DNA of 64,000 bases from Skermanella stibiiresistens SB22 (GTDB lineage: Bacteria > Pseudomonadota > Alphaproteobacteria > Azospirillales > Azospirillaceae). Made by a program: the position numbers and the translations under genes. The number at the start of each line of letters is the position of its first letter. Position 1 is the first letter of the stretch. Location: positions 310,001 through 374,000 of the forward strand of contig NZ_AVFL01000002.1 of assembly GCF_000576635.1 (NCBI RefSeq), in the 5' to 3' direction. Below, piece by piece: positions 39,565-49,139 of the stretch. The notes under the pieces were generated by a model that had not been told where the DNA came from, did not search any database, and saw only the letters and a list, made by a program, of their open reading frames with translations.

Positions 39565-39840
39565 GTGGGCGAGACACTACGCCTTCACTTGGGCAACGTC
39601 ACCCATTTTTTGCCTAAAATCACGATGTCATGCCGCGTCCCTAACCAAAACTCGGCCAGGATCCCCCGTGGCTTCCGGTTGGTGGCGGCTTGGTCGAGTT
39701 GATGCGACGAGCGTTAGGTCCTTCATCGAAATCACCGCTTCCAAGGTCGCTCGCGGGCATTCATTCTGCATCACGGCACGCGCGGCGTTATATCAAACCG
39801 GACCGCGCCTAGATCGGCTTTCTCGGAGGGAAAAACAAAA
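39565..39840. other. gene-free stretch before the BMP-family gene
   Basis: 276 bases with no supported ORF. It presumably holds the promoter of the following gene; I found no convincing -35/-10 pair. GGAGGGAAAAACAAAA directly before the ATG supplies the ribosome site. Confidence 0.4.
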
Positions 39841-40932
39841 ATGCTCAACAGACGTCAGTTCGGACTTTCGGTGGCTGGGACCGCCGCGGCTCTCGGTGTC
39901 GGTCCGATGGTGGGACGGGCGATCGCCGCCGATAAGCTGAAAGTCGGATTCGTCTATGTCGGCCCGGTGTCGGACCATGGCTACAGCTATCAGCATGATC
40001 TTGGACGGAAGCACGTCGCCGAGCATTTCGGCGACCGGGTCGAGACGACCTATGTCGAGAACGTCGCCGAGGGCCCTGACACCGAGCGCGTCATCAACCA
40101 GCTCGCCGCCGGCGGCTGCGGCCTGATCTTCACCACCTCGTTCGGCTTCATGAACCCGACCTTGAAGGTCGCCCAGCGATTCCCCAAGGTCAAGTTCGAG
40201 CACGCGACGGGATACAAGCGAGCCGCCAACGTCGCGACCTATTCCGGCCGATTCTACGAGGGACGCACCGTCTGTGGCCTGATCGCGGGCAAGCTGACCA
40301 AGTCGAATATCATCGGCTATATCGGCTCCTTCCCGATCCCCGAGGTCGTCAGCGGCATCAACGCCTTCACGCTGGCGCTGCGGAGCGTCAACCCGCAAGC
40401 CCAGGTCCGCGTCGTATGGGTCAACAGCTGGTATGATCCGGGCAAGGAGGCGGCCGCCGCCAAGGCGCTGATCGACCAGGGCGCCGACATCCTGTCGCAG
40501 CACACCGACAGCCCGGCGCCGATCCAGGAGGCGGAGGCCCGAGGCATTTACGCGTTCGGCCAGTCGTCCGACATGTCGCGCTTCGGACCCAAGGCGCATC
40601 TCACCTCCATCGTCGACGACTGGACGCCTTATTACATCCAGCGCGTCCAGGCGGTGCTCGACGGCACCTGGAAATCCGAGGACTACTGGGGCGGCCTCGC
40701 CACGGGGACGGTTATCCTGCCGCCGTTCAATCCGTCGATCCCGGAGGACGTCAGGGCGCTTGCCACCAAGGCGGTCGAGGATATCAAGTCCGGCGCCCTG
40801 CATCCCTTCACCGGACCGATCAAGGACCAGTCGGGCAAGGTCGTCGTCGCGGAGGGCAAGACCGCGACGGATCCCGAGATCCTGTCGATGGCCTACTACG
40901 TCGAGGGGGTCCAGGGCACGCTGCCCAAGTAA
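39841..40932 (+). CDS. BMP-family ABC transporter substrate-binding protein
   Basis: 363 residues. N-terminus N-R-R-Q-F-G-L-S-V-A-G looks like a twin-arginine signal, cleaved near A-I-A-A-D (about 28-31). The mature protein starts K-L-K-V-G-F-V-Y-V-G-P-V-S-D-H-G-Y-S-Y, with F-T-T-S-F-G-F and Y-S-G-R-F-Y-E-G-R near 130-140, which are features of the basic membrane protein/Med group that binds purine nucleosides or nucleobases. No permease or ATPase gene is adjacent, so it must use components encoded elsewhere or serve as a sensor. Ligand not determined. Confidence 0.9.
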   Translation: MLNRRQFGLSVAGTAAALGVGPMVGRAIAADKLKVGFVYVGPVSDHGYSYQHDLGRKHVAEHFGDRVETTYVENVAEGPDTERVINQLAAGGCGLIFTTSFGFMNPTLKVAQRFPKVKFEHATGYKRAANVATYSGRFYEGRTVCGLIAGKLTKSNIIGYIGSFPIPEVVSGINAFTLALRSVNPQAQVRVVWVNSWYDPGKEAAAAKALIDQGADILSQHTDSPAPIQEAEARGIYAFGQSSDMSRFGPKAHLTSIVDDWTPYYIQRVQAVLDGTWKSEDYWGGLATGTVILPPFNPSIPEDVRALATKAVEDIKSGALHPFTGPIKDQSGKVVVAEGKTATDPEILSMAYYVEGVQGTLPK

Positions 40933-41065
40933 CCACCTTCCTCGTTCTCCGGCGCCGGGGGTTCGCTGACCACCCCCGGCATGGACTTAACCGCCGCCAT
41001 TGCCTACAGTCCCCCTCGATCGGACTGGCCATGGGCCGGTCGTCCCCGAGCCCGTGAGTATTCCA

Positions 41066-42382
41066 ATGCGGTTGTCCGCCTACTTCCTGCCCACCCTCAA
41101 GGAAAACCCCAACGAGGCGCAGATCGTCTCGCATCGGCTGATGCTGCGCGCCGGCATGGTCCGGCAGACCAGCGCCGGCATCTACGCCTGGTTGCCGTTG
41201 GGGTTTCGCGTCCTCAAGAAGATCGAGCAGATCGTCCGCGAGGAGCAGAACGCGGCGGGCGCGCAGGAACTGCTGATGCCGACGATCCAACCGGCCGAGT
41301 TGTGGAAGGAGAGCGGGCGCTACGACGATTACGGCAAGGAGATGCTGCGCATTCGCGACCGGCATGAGCGCGAGATGCTGTTCGGCCCGACCAACGAGGA
41401 GATGATCACCGACATCTTCCGTTCGGCGGTCAAGAGCTATCGTGATCTGCCGCGCAATCTCTACCACATCCAGTGGAAGTTCCGCGACGAGATCCGCCCC
41501 CGATTCGGCGTGATGCGCGGGCGCGAGTTCCTGATGAAGGACGCCTACTCCTTCGATCTGGACGCCGACGGCGCCCGCCGGTCTTATCAGAAGATGTTCC
41601 TGGCCTATCTGCGGACTTTCGCCCGCCTGGGCATGAAGGCCATCCCGATGCAGGCGGACACCGGGCCGATCGGCGGCGATCTCAGCCACGAGTTCATCAT
41701 CCTGGCGGAAACCGGCGAGAGCGGGGTGTTCTGCGACAAGGAGTGGCTGGACTTGGACGTGCTCGCCAGCGCGCCGGGGTTCGACGACGACCTGACGCCC
41801 TTCTTCGAGAAATACACCAACATCTACGCGGCGACCGACGAGAAGCACGATCCCGCGACCTCGCCGCTCAAGCCCGAGGAACTGGTCAGCGCGCGCGGAA
41901 TCGAAGTTGGCCACATCTTCTACTTCGGCACCAAATACTCGGCCCCGCTTGGCGCGGTGGTGGCCGGGCCGAACGGTGAGCAGATCACCGTCGAGATGGG
42001 CTCCTACGGCATCGGCGTGTCCCGCTTGGTGGGTGCCATCATCGAGGCCAGCCACGACGACGCTGGCATCATCTGGCCGGACGAGGTGGCGCCCTTCAAA
42101 GTCGGCTTGATCAACCTCAAGACGGGCGACGCCGACTGCGACCGAGCTTGCGACGAGCTCTATCGCGACCTCCAGGCCGCCGGGGTCGAGGTGCTGTACG
42201 ACGACCGCAACGAGCGGGCGGGCGCCAAGTTCGCCGACATGGACCTGATCGGCCTTCCTTGGCAACTGACCGTCGGGCCGCGCGGCCTGAAGAACGGCGT
42301 CGTCGAGATGAAGCGGCGGGCCACGGGCGAGCGCGAGGAACTGCCGCGCGACGCGGCGTTCTCCAAGTTGACCGCCGCCTGA
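41066..42382 (+). CDS. proS: prolyl-tRNA synthetase (short alphaproteobacterial type)
   Basis: 438 residues. Class II synthetase: motif 1 around G-I-Y-A-W-L-P-L-G near 39-47, motif 2 [17 protein letters not shown] near 139-155, T-N-E-E near 110, motif 3 G-S-Y-G-I-G-V-S-R near 311-319, then the anticodon-binding domain. The ~180-residue editing insertion (INS) of the E. coli type is missing, as in Alphaproteobacteria, which use free-standing editing proteins. M-R-L-S-A-Y-F-L-P is the standard start; upstream codons are discarded. Confidence 0.96.
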   Translation: MRLSAYFLPTLKENPNEAQIVSHRLMLRAGMVRQTSAGIYAWLPLGFRVLKKIEQIVREEQNAAGAQELLMPTIQPAELWKESGRYDDYGKEMLRIRDRHEREMLFGPTNEEMITDIFRSAVKSYRDLPRNLYHIQWKFRDEIRPRFGVMRGREFLMKDAYSFDLDADGARRSYQKMFLAYLRTFARLGMKAIPMQADTGPIGGDLSHEFIILAETGESGVFCDKEWLDLDVLASAPGFDDDLTPFFEKYTNIYAATDEKHDPATSPLKPEELVSARGIEVGHIFYFGTKYSAPLGAVVAGPNGEQITVEMGSYGIGVSRLVGAIIEASHDDAGIIWPDEVAPFKVGLINLKTGDADCDRACDELYRDLQAAGVEVLYDDRNERAGAKFADMDLIGLPWQLTVGPRGLKNGVVEMKRRATGEREELPRDAAFSKLTAA

Positions 42383-42427
42383 CCCGGTCCATCACAGCGA
42401 ACAAACGTCCATAAAGGCCTTCAAGGC

Positions 42428-43672
42428 ATGATCTTCGGCGCTTTCGAACGCATGGTCGCGATGCGCTATCTCCGCGCGCGGCGGCAGGAAGGCTTCATCT
42501 CGGTGATCGCGGGCTTCTCGCTGCTGGGCATTGGCCTCGGCGTCGCGACCCTGATCATCGTGATGGCCGTCATGAACGGCTTCCGCTCCGAACTGCTTGG
42601 CCGAGTCCTCGGGCTGAACGGCCACATGAACGTCTACGCCTTGCAGGGGCCGCTGCCGGATTACGGCCCGCTGGCCGATCGGCTGCGGCAGGTACCCGGC
42701 GTCCGATCGGTGACGCCCACGGTCGAGGCGCAGGCATTGGTGACGGTGCGCGGGGTATCGTCCGGGGCGATCGTTCGCGGCATCAAGCCGGAGGATTTCC
42801 GCGTTCGTCCCACCGTGTCCAACCACGTGGTCAGGGGATCGCTCGATAATTTCGAGGGCGAGACCGTGGCGATCGGCATCCGCATGGCCCAGCGGTTGGG
42901 GCTCGCCATCGGCGACCAGTTGACGCTGATCAGCCCACAGGGCAACACCAGCGCGTTTGGCACCGTGCCCAGGATGCGCGCCTACACCATCGGCGCCATC
43001 TTCGACGTCGGCATGTTCGAGTACGACAACAACTTCATCTTCATGCCGCTTCCGGCGGCTCAGCTGTTCTTCCGGGTGCCGGATGCCGTCACGACGCTGG
43101 AACTGATGGTCGACCAGCCGCGGCTGATCTGGCAATACCGGGCTCCGGTCCAGGAGATCCTGGGTGGACGGGCGCGGCTGGTCGACTGGCAGCAGTCCAA
43201 CGCCAGCTTCTTCAACGCCCTGCAAGTCGAGCGGAACGTCATGTTCCTGATCCTGACGCTGATCATCGTGGTCGCCGCGTTCAACATCATTTCCAGCATG
43301 ATCATGCTGGTGAAGGACAAGGGCAGGGACATCGCCATCCTCCGCACCATGGGGGCGACGCGTGGCATGATCCTCCGCATCTTCTTCCTGAGCGGCGCCA
43401 GCATCGGCGTGATCGGGACCCTGTTCGGCTTGGTCATGGGCGTCGCCTTCGCCGACAATATCGAGGCGATCCGCCAATTCATCCAGAACATCATCGGGAC
43501 CGAGCTATTCTCCGCCGAGATCTACTTCCTGACGCAGCTTCCGGCGGAGATCGACTGGGGCGAGGTGGCCCGGGTCGTGCTGATGGCGCTTGGGCTGTCC
43601 TTCGGTGCGACGATCTACCCGGCCTGGCGGGCGGCCAAGCTCGATCCGGTCGAGGCGTTGCGCTATGAGTGA
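42428..43672 (+). CDS. lolC: lipoprotein-releasing ABC transporter permease (LolC/LolE type)
   Basis: 414 residues with the FtsX/MacB-like topology: a membrane helix at about 24-46 (F-S-L-L-G-I-G-L-G-V-A-T-L-I-I-V), a large periplasmic domain (about 47-270), then three helices (about 275-300, 315-345, 375-400). V-M-N-G-F-R-S-E-L near 45 is the LolC/E signature. With LolD it extracts lipoproteins from the inner membrane for delivery to LolA. Only one permease gene is present here, as in many Alphaproteobacteria, implying a homodimer. Overlaps lolD by 8 bases. Confidence 0.93.
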   Translation: MIFGAFERMVAMRYLRARRQEGFISVIAGFSLLGIGLGVATLIIVMAVMNGFRSELLGRVLGLNGHMNVYALQGPLPDYGPLADRLRQVPGVRSVTPTVEAQALVTVRGVSSGAIVRGIKPEDFRVRPTVSNHVVRGSLDNFEGETVAIGIRMAQRLGLAIGDQLTLISPQGNTSAFGTVPRMRAYTIGAIFDVGMFEYDNNFIFMPLPAAQLFFRVPDAVTTLELMVDQPRLIWQYRAPVQEILGGRARLVDWQQSNASFFNALQVERNVMFLILTLIIVVAAFNIISSMIMLVKDKGRDIAILRTMGATRGMILRIFFLSGASIGVIGTLFGLVMGVAFADNIEAIRQFIQNIIGTELFSAEIYFLTQLPAEIDWGEVARVVLMALGLSFGATIYPAWRAAKLDPVEALRYE

Positions 43673-44378
43673 CAAACCCACAAGTGTCTCCACCTCGGCC
43701 GCCGAGCCGATGATCCAAATCGATGGGCTGGTCAGGACGTTCAAGCAGGCCGGCGAGACGCTCAACGTGCTGCGCGGCGCCTCGCTGCGGGTCGAGGGAG
43801 GCGAGTTGGTGGCGCTGGTCGGGCCCTCGGGCGCCGGCAAGTCGACCTTGCTGCACATCGCGGGCTTGCTGGAAAAGGCTGACGCCGGAGAAATCCGGGT
43901 CGGCGGCAAGCTGGCCAACGCCTTGTCCGACGCCGAACGGACGGCATTGCGCCGGCAGTCGATCGGCTTCGTGTACCAGTTCCACCACCTGCTTCCCGAA
44001 TTCAGCGCGGTCGAGAACATCGTGCTGCCGCAGATGATTTCCGGCATCGCGAAATCGGTCGCGCGAAAGCGGGCCATGGAACTGCTTGAGCTGGTCGGAT
44101 TGGGCGCCCGCGCGTCGCACCGGCCCGCCCGTTTGTCGGGTGGCGAGCAGCAGCGGGTCGCCATCGCCCGCGCGCTGGCCAATCGGCCCAAGCTGCTGAT
44201 CGCGGACGAGCCAACCGGAAACCTCGACCACAAGACGGCGGAGGATGTCTTCGCCGTCCTTGCCAACCTTGTCCGTGGCGGCGATTTCGGCGCGCTGGTC
44301 GCGACCCACAACCTGGATCTCGCCGCCCGGATGGACCGCATCCTGGAGCTTCGGGACGGTGTGCTGGTCCAGCACTGA
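43665..44378 (+). CDS. lolD: lipoprotein-releasing ABC transporter ATP-binding protein
   Basis: 237 residues. Walker A G-P-S-G-A-G-K-S near 50-57, the Lol-specific Q-loop stretch I-G-F-V-Y-Q-F-H-H-L-L-P-E-F near 101-114, signature L-S-G-G-E-Q-Q near 153-159, Walker B L-L-I-A-D-E-P-T-G-N near 176-185 and T-H-N near 211. Energises release of outer-membrane lipoproteins. Confidence 0.96.
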   Translation: MSDKPTSVSTSAAEPMIQIDGLVRTFKQAGETLNVLRGASLRVEGGELVALVGPSGAGKSTLLHIAGLLEKADAGEIRVGGKLANALSDAERTALRRQSIGFVYQFHHLLPEFSAVENIVLPQMISGIAKSVARKRAMELLELVGLGARASHRPARLSGGEQQRVAIARALANRPKLLIADEPTGNLDHKTAEDVFAVLANLVRGGDFGALVATHNLDLAARMDRILELRDGVLVQH

Positions 44379-44467
44379 GCGATGCGTTACCCTCCTGTTG
44401 GGCAGGCTCCCGGACCTCGCCAGGATTTAGGGTGCCGGCCCCAACATGACGGGAGGGAGACGCGGCG

Positions 44468-45328
44468 ATGGACCAGAAAATCATCGAGCTTTATGACGAG
44501 TACACCCACGCGCCGCTGGACCGGCGGGTCTTCATCCGCAGGCTGACGACTCTGGCCGGGAGCGCCGCCGCCGCTTCCGCGTTGCTGCCCCTCTTGGAAA
44601 ACAACTACGCGCAGGCCCAGATCGTACCCGCCGACGACGACCGTCTGGAGACCTCCCGCGTCACGTGGCCGGGCGCGTCCGGTGAGCTGAAGGGCTACCT
44701 GGCCAAACCGAAGGGGGCCGACAAGCTGCCGGCGGTCATCGTCATCCACGAGAACCGCGGCTTGAACCCCCATATCGAGGACATCGTCCGCCGCATGGCA
44801 CTCGAAGGCTTCCTCGTGCTGGGTCCCGATATGCTCAGCCCCCTGGGCGGCACGCCAGCCGACGAGGATCAGGCGCGAACCATGATCGGCCAGCTCAATG
44901 GTCGGCAGACCGTGGACAACCTTACCCAGACCATCGCCTATCTGCGCGGCCACGCGGACTCCACCGGGAAGGTCGGCGCTGTCGGCTTCTGCTGGGGTGG
45001 CGGCATGGTGAACGCGCTCGCGACGGCATCCCCCGATCTGGCGGCCGGGGTGGTCTACTATGGCCGCACGCCGCCCTTGGAGTCGGTGCCGAATATCCGC
45101 GCCAAGCTGCTGCTCAACCACGCGGGGCTGGACACCGGCATCAACGAGAACCTGCCCGCCTATGAGGCGGCCCTGAAGAAGGCGAACGTCGATTACCGGC
45201 TTCACGTCTATCCCGATGTCAATCACGCCTTCAATAACGACACCAACGCGGCGCGTTACGACGCCACGGCGGCGCGGCTGGCCTGGGACCGGACGACCGC
45301 GTTCTTGAAGCAAAATCTGTCAAGCTGA
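44468..45328 (+). CDS. dienelactone hydrolase family protein, Tat-exported
   Basis: 286 residues. D-R-R-V-F-I-R-R-L-T-T-L-A-G-S near 18-32 looks like a twin-arginine signal with an A-Q-A site near 49-51. The alpha/beta-hydrolase has I-V-I-H-E-N-R-G-L near 89-97, nucleophile Cys in G-F-C-W-G-G-G near 176-182, Asp in A-G-L-D-T-G near 219 and His in V-N-H-A-F-N near 250: the Cys-Asp-His triad of dienelactone hydrolases. Tat-exported DLH-like proteins are widespread in Proteobacteria; the substrate is not known. Stands alone between lolD and dnaE. Confidence 0.9.
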   Translation: MDQKIIELYDEYTHAPLDRRVFIRRLTTLAGSAAAASALLPLLENNYAQAQIVPADDDRLETSRVTWPGASGELKGYLAKPKGADKLPAVIVIHENRGLNPHIEDIVRRMALEGFLVLGPDMLSPLGGTPADEDQARTMIGQLNGRQTVDNLTQTIAYLRGHADSTGKVGAVGFCWGGGMVNALATASPDLAAGVVYYGRTPPLESVPNIRAKLLLNHAGLDTGINENLPAYEAALKKANVDYRLHVYPDVNHAFNNDTNAARYDATAARLAWDRTTAFLKQNLSS

Positions 45329-45451
45329 TCGCGCTCAGGGGGCTGGCCGGCTTGCTGGAAACGCGCGTCAAGCGAAACTTGAGCATGACGTGGCCCCCAA
45401 CGCTTGGCATGCTGCCGCCTTCCAGACCGGAACCATCAGAGATACGACCGC

Positions 45452-48400
45452 ATGCCGATCGCCGATTTCGTCCATCTGCGCGTCCACTCCGCCTATTCCC
45501 TCTCGGAGGGGGCGATCAAGATCAAGGAATTGGTCAAGATCTGCCAGAAGAAGGAGATGCCAGCGGTTGCCGTGACCGATACCGGCAACCTGTTCGGCGC
45601 GCTGGAGTTCTCGCTGGCGGCGATGGACTCGGGCGTGCAGCCGATCCTGGGCTGTCAGCTCGGCATCCGGCGTGTCGGACCCGCCGCCAATGGCGGTGGC
45701 AAGCCTGTCGGCAAGGGCCTGAACCTGCCCGATCAGCTGGTGCTCCTGGTCCAGTCGGAGGTCGGTTACCAGAACCTGATGAAGCTGATCAGCAAGGCGT
45801 TCATGGAGAGCGACCCGATGTCGGCTCCCCAGTTGACGCTGGATGATCTGGAGGGCTTCACCGACGGCTTGATCGCCTTGACCGGCGGCCCGTCGGGCTC
45901 GATCGGCCGTCTGTTCGGCGAGGGGCACAAGCCCGCCGCGCGCGAGGTCGCCGAAAAGCTCGCCCTGTTGTTCCCCAACCGACTCTATGTCGAACTGATG
46001 CGGCATGGCTTGGCGATCGAGGACAGGATCGAGCCGGACTTGGTTGATCTGGCCTACGCCCTGGATTTGCCGCTGGTCGCCACCAACGACTGCTTCTTCT
46101 CGACCGAGGATATGTACGAGGCCCACGACGCGCTGCTCTGCATCGCCGAGGGCTCCTACGTGGTCGAGGCCGAGCGGCGCCGGCTGACACCGGAGCACCG
46201 CTTCAAGTCGGCCGAGGAGATGCGGGCGCTGTTCGCCGACCTGCCCGAGGCGGTTGACAACACGCTGGTCATCGCGCGCCGCTGCGGCTACCTGCTGAAG
46301 CCGATCAAGCCGATCCTGCCAGCGTTCCAAGCCGCGGCCGAGGGCGGGCGGACCGAGCCGGAGGAACTTCGATTGCAGGCCCACGAGGGCCTGACGATGC
46401 GGCTGGAGAAGCAGGTCCTCACGGCGGAGATGACCGCGGAGGAACGCGCCGAGGTGGAGAAGACCTATCGCGACCGGCTCGACTTCGAGCTGAACGTGAT
46501 CGAGAACATGAAGTTTCCCGGCTACTTCCTGATCGTCTCCGACTTCATCAAATGGGCCAAGCGGCACGACATTCCGGTCGGGCCGGGCCGCGGCTCCGGT
46601 GCCGGGTCGGTGGTCGCGTGGTCGCTGACCATCACCGATCTGGACCCCCTGCGGTTCGGCCTGCTGTTCGAGCGGTTCCTCAACCCCGAACGCGTGTCGA
46701 TGCCCGACTTCGACATCGACTTCTGCCAGGACCGCCGGGACGAGGTGATCCGCTACGTGCAGGGCTATTACGGTCACGACCGGGTCGCCCAGATCATCAC
46801 CTTCGGTAAGCTCCAAGCGCGCGCCGTGCTGCGCGACGTCGGCCGCGTGCTTCAAATGCCCTATGGGCAGGTCGACAAGATCTGCAAGCTGGTGCCCAAC
46901 AACCCGGCCAACCCCGTGACGCTGGGGCAGGCGATCGACGGCGAGCCAATGCTGCAGCAGGCGCGCGACTCCGACGATTCGGTGCGCCGATTGATCGAGA
47001 TAGCTCTTCGCCTGGAGGGGCTGTTCCGCCACGCCTCGACCCACGCGGCGGGCGTGGTGATCGGCGACAGGCCGCTCGACCAGCTGGTGTCGCTCTACCG
47101 CGATCCGCGGTCGGACATGCCGGTCACCCAGTTCAACATGAAATATGTCGAGCAGGCCGGGCTGGTCAAATTCGACTTCCTCGGCCTGAAGACGCTGACC
47201 GTGCTCCAGCGCGCGGTCGAGCTGATCGTCGAGCGCGGCGACGAGATCGACCTGACCAACCTGCCGCTGGATGACGTCAAGACCTACGAGATGATGTCGC
47301 GCGGCGAGACGACCGGCGTGTTCCAGCTTGAAAGTTCGGGCATGCGCGACGTCCTGCGCCGCCTCAAGCCGAACCGGTTCGACGACATCATCGCCTTGGT
47401 GTCGCTCTATCGTCCCGGTCCCATGGACAACATCCCGACCTACATCGCCGTCAAGAACGGCGAGAAGGAACCGGACTACATGCACCCCTGGCTGGAGCCG
47501 ATCCTGAAGGACACCTTCGGGATCATGATCTATCAGGAGCAGGTCATGCAGATCGCCCAGGTGCTGTCGGGTTACTCGCTCGGCGGCGCCGACCTGCTGC
47601 GCCGCGCCATGGGCAAGAAGAACCAGGCCGAGATGGATGCCCAGCGCAAGCAGTTCATCGACGGTGCGGTCTCCAAGGGAGTCGATGGCGATCAGGCCGG
47701 GCTGATCTTCGACCAAGTCAACAAGTTCGCCGGCTACGGCTTCAACAAGTCCCACGCAGCCGCCTATGCCTTGGTCGCCTATCAGACCGCGTTCTTGAAG
47801 GCCAATTATCCGGTCGAATTCCTGGCGGCGTCGATGACGCTCGACCTCGGCAACACTGACAAGTTGAACACCTTCCGGCAGGAACTGGTCCGCTTGAAGA
47901 TCCGGCTGCTGACCCCGGACATCAACAAGTCCAATCCCGTCTTCCGGGTCGAGGTGGCGCCGGACGGCGAACGGGCGATCCGCTACGCCTTGGCGGCGGT
48001 CAAGGGCGTCGGCATGCCGGCGATGGAGGCCCTGGTCGCGCAACGCGAGTCCGGCGGCCGGTACACCGACCTGTTCGATCTGGCCCGCCGGCTCGACACC
48101 AAGGTGATCAACAAGCGCCAGCTGGAGAACCTGACCTGCGCCGGCGCGTTCGACGCCCTCAACGCCAACCGGCGTCAGGTTCATGGCGGCATCGAGACGC
48201 TGATCCGCTACGCCCAGGCGGCGGCCGCCGAGCGGGACAGCGGGCAGTCCAGCCTGTTCGGTGGAGGCGGCGGAGTCGCGCTGACGGTGCCCGACCTTCC
48301 CAAGGTGCCTGATTGGGACCAACTCGACCGGCTGTCGCATGAGTTCGCCGCAATCGGCTTCTACCTGTCGGCGCACCCGTTGGACGGGTTCGCCAAGCCG

Positions 48401-48946
48401 CTGTCGCGGCTGCGTGTCGTCAACTCGGCGGACCTGCTGAAGCGGGCCACGGGCGGTGGCTCGACCCGCTTCCCGATGGCCGGCGTGGTGATCAACCGGC
48501 AAGAGCGGGTGGCCAAGAGTGGCAACCGGTTCGCCTTCGTCAGCCTGTCGGATGCCACCGGCGTCTATGAGGTGACCCTGTTCTCCGAACTGCTGGCGAC
48601 CTCGCGGGAACTGCTCGAGCCCGGCAAGAGTGTCGTCCTGCTGGTCGATGTCCAGGTCTCGGGCGAGGATCTGCGGCTGACCTGCCACGACGTCAAGCCG
48701 CTGGAGGACGAGGTCGCGAGGGCGGCCGAGGGACTACAGATCATCCTCAGCCAGCCCGACGCGGCGCCCCACCTGCGGAAGATCCTCGACCAGATCGGCC
48801 GGGGGCGCGGCAAGATCTCGATCCTGGTTGATGTCGGCGGCATGCGGGAGGCGGAAATCGCCCTGCCCGGAGCCTACGCCGTGTCGGCGAAAGGCAGGGC
48901 GGCGATCAAGGCGATCCAGGGTGTCGCCGACGTGCTCGATCTCTAG
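45452..48946 (+). CDS. dnaE: DNA polymerase III subunit alpha
   Basis: 1164 residues. N-terminal PHP domain (F-V-H-L-R-V-H-S-A-Y-S-L-S-E-G), polymerase core with the catalytic aspartates in M-P-D-F-D-I-D-F near 416-423, G-R-G-S-G-A-G-S near 386, the HhH region, an OB-fold near 1000 and a C-terminal domain. Replicative polymerase of the DnaE1 type. The upstream M-A-C-C-R extension is rejected because M-P-I-A-D-F matches the family start. A perfect 9-bp hairpin overlaps the stop codon. Confidence 0.97.
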   Translation: MPIADFVHLRVHSAYSLSEGAIKIKELVKICQKKEMPAVAVTDTGNLFGALEFSLAAMDSGVQPILGCQLGIRRVGPAANGGGKPVGKGLNLPDQLVLLVQSEVGYQNLMKLISKAFMESDPMSAPQLTLDDLEGFTDGLIALTGGPSGSIGRLFGEGHKPAAREVAEKLALLFPNRLYVELMRHGLAIEDRIEPDLVDLAYALDLPLVATNDCFFSTEDMYEAHDALLCIAEGSYVVEAERRRLTPEHRFKSAEEMRALFADLPEAVDNTLVIARRCGYLLKPIKPILPAFQAAAEGGRTEPEELRLQAHEGLTMRLEKQVLTAEMTAEERAEVEKTYRDRLDFELNVIENMKFPGYFLIVSDFIKWAKRHDIPVGPGRGSGAGSVVAWSLTITDLDPLRFGLLFERFLNPERVSMPDFDIDFCQDRRDEVIRYVQGYYGHDRVAQIITFGKLQARAVLRDVGRVLQMPYGQVDKICKLVPNNPANPVTLGQAIDGEPMLQQARDSDDSVRRLIEIALRLEGLFRHASTHAAGVVIGDRPLDQLVSLYRDPRSDMPVTQFNMKYVEQAGLVKFDFLGLKTLTVLQRAVELIVERGDEIDLTNLPLDDVKTYEMMSRGETTGVFQLESSGMRDVLRRLKPNRFDDIIALVSLYRPGPMDNIPTYIAVKNGEKEPDYMHPWLEPILKDTFGIMIYQEQVMQIAQVLSGYSLGGADLLRRAMGKKNQAEMDAQRKQFIDGAVSKGVDGDQAGLIFDQVNKFAGYGFNKSHAAAYALVAYQTAFLKANYPVEFLAASMTLDLGNTDKLNTFRQELVRLKIRLLTPDINKSNPVFRVEVAPDGERAIRYALAAVKGVGMPAMEALVAQRESGGRYTDLFDLARRLDTKVINKRQLENLTCAGAFDALNANRRQVHGGIETLIRYAQAAAAERDSGQSSLFGGGGGVALTVPDLPKVPDWDQLDRLSHEFAAIGFYLSAHPLDGFAKPLSRLRVVNSADLLKRATGGGSTRFPMAGVVINRQERVAKSGNRFAFVSLSDATGVYEVTLFSELLATSRELLEPGKSVVLLVDVQVSGEDLRLTCHDVKPLEDEVARAAEGLQIILSQPDAAPHLRKILDQIGRGRGKISILVDVGGMREAEIALPGAYAVSAKGRAAIKAIQGVADVLDL

Positions 48947-48965
48947 GCGGCGACCCTCGCCGCCT
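48945..48965 (+). terminator. hairpin overlapping dnaE stop
   Basis: AGGCGGCGA/TCGCCGCCT, 9 bp, loop CCC, starting inside the TAG stop. No T-run. Confidence 0.45.
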
Positions 48966-48987
48966 GCCACGGCGCACGCGGATATGG

Positions 48988-49016
48988 TTGCCAAACGCGA
49001 GGCGGCGGGCTATCTA
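48988..49016 (+). promoter_or_regulatory. sigma-70 promoter of rpsB
   Basis: TTGCCA, exactly 17 bases, then TATCTA. It implies a start near 49023 and a leader of about 117 bases before rpsB. Confidence 0.6.
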
Positions 49017-49053
49017 TCGCGCGTCGCAAAACCTCACGCGGGCTTGCGGTTCA

Positions 49054-49116
49054 CCGACCCATAGGTCGGCGACCCGCTCCGGTGTCCACATTCCGTGGAC
49101 CACGCCCGCGGCGGAG
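49054..49116 (+). promoter_or_regulatory. structured rpsB leader
   Basis: Stem 1 CCGACC-CATA-GGTCGG (49054-49069); stem 2 GTCCAC-ATTCC-GTGGAC (49084-49100) enclosed by CTCCG (49077-49081) and CGGAG (49112-49116). Ribosomal-protein leaders that bind their own product are common, and rpsB is autoregulated by S2 in E. coli, so an S2-binding role is plausible but not shown. Confidence 0.5.
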
Positions 49117-49139
49117 TAACCGGAAAAGGACTGTTTTCC

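Noticed and set aside
45368-48688. A very long open frame antisense to dnaE (over 1100 codons)
   Set aside because: High GC and codon bias of dnaE remove stops on the opposite strand. The frame has no domain, no ribosome site, and a composition rich in His, Gln, Arg and Asp typical of mirror frames.
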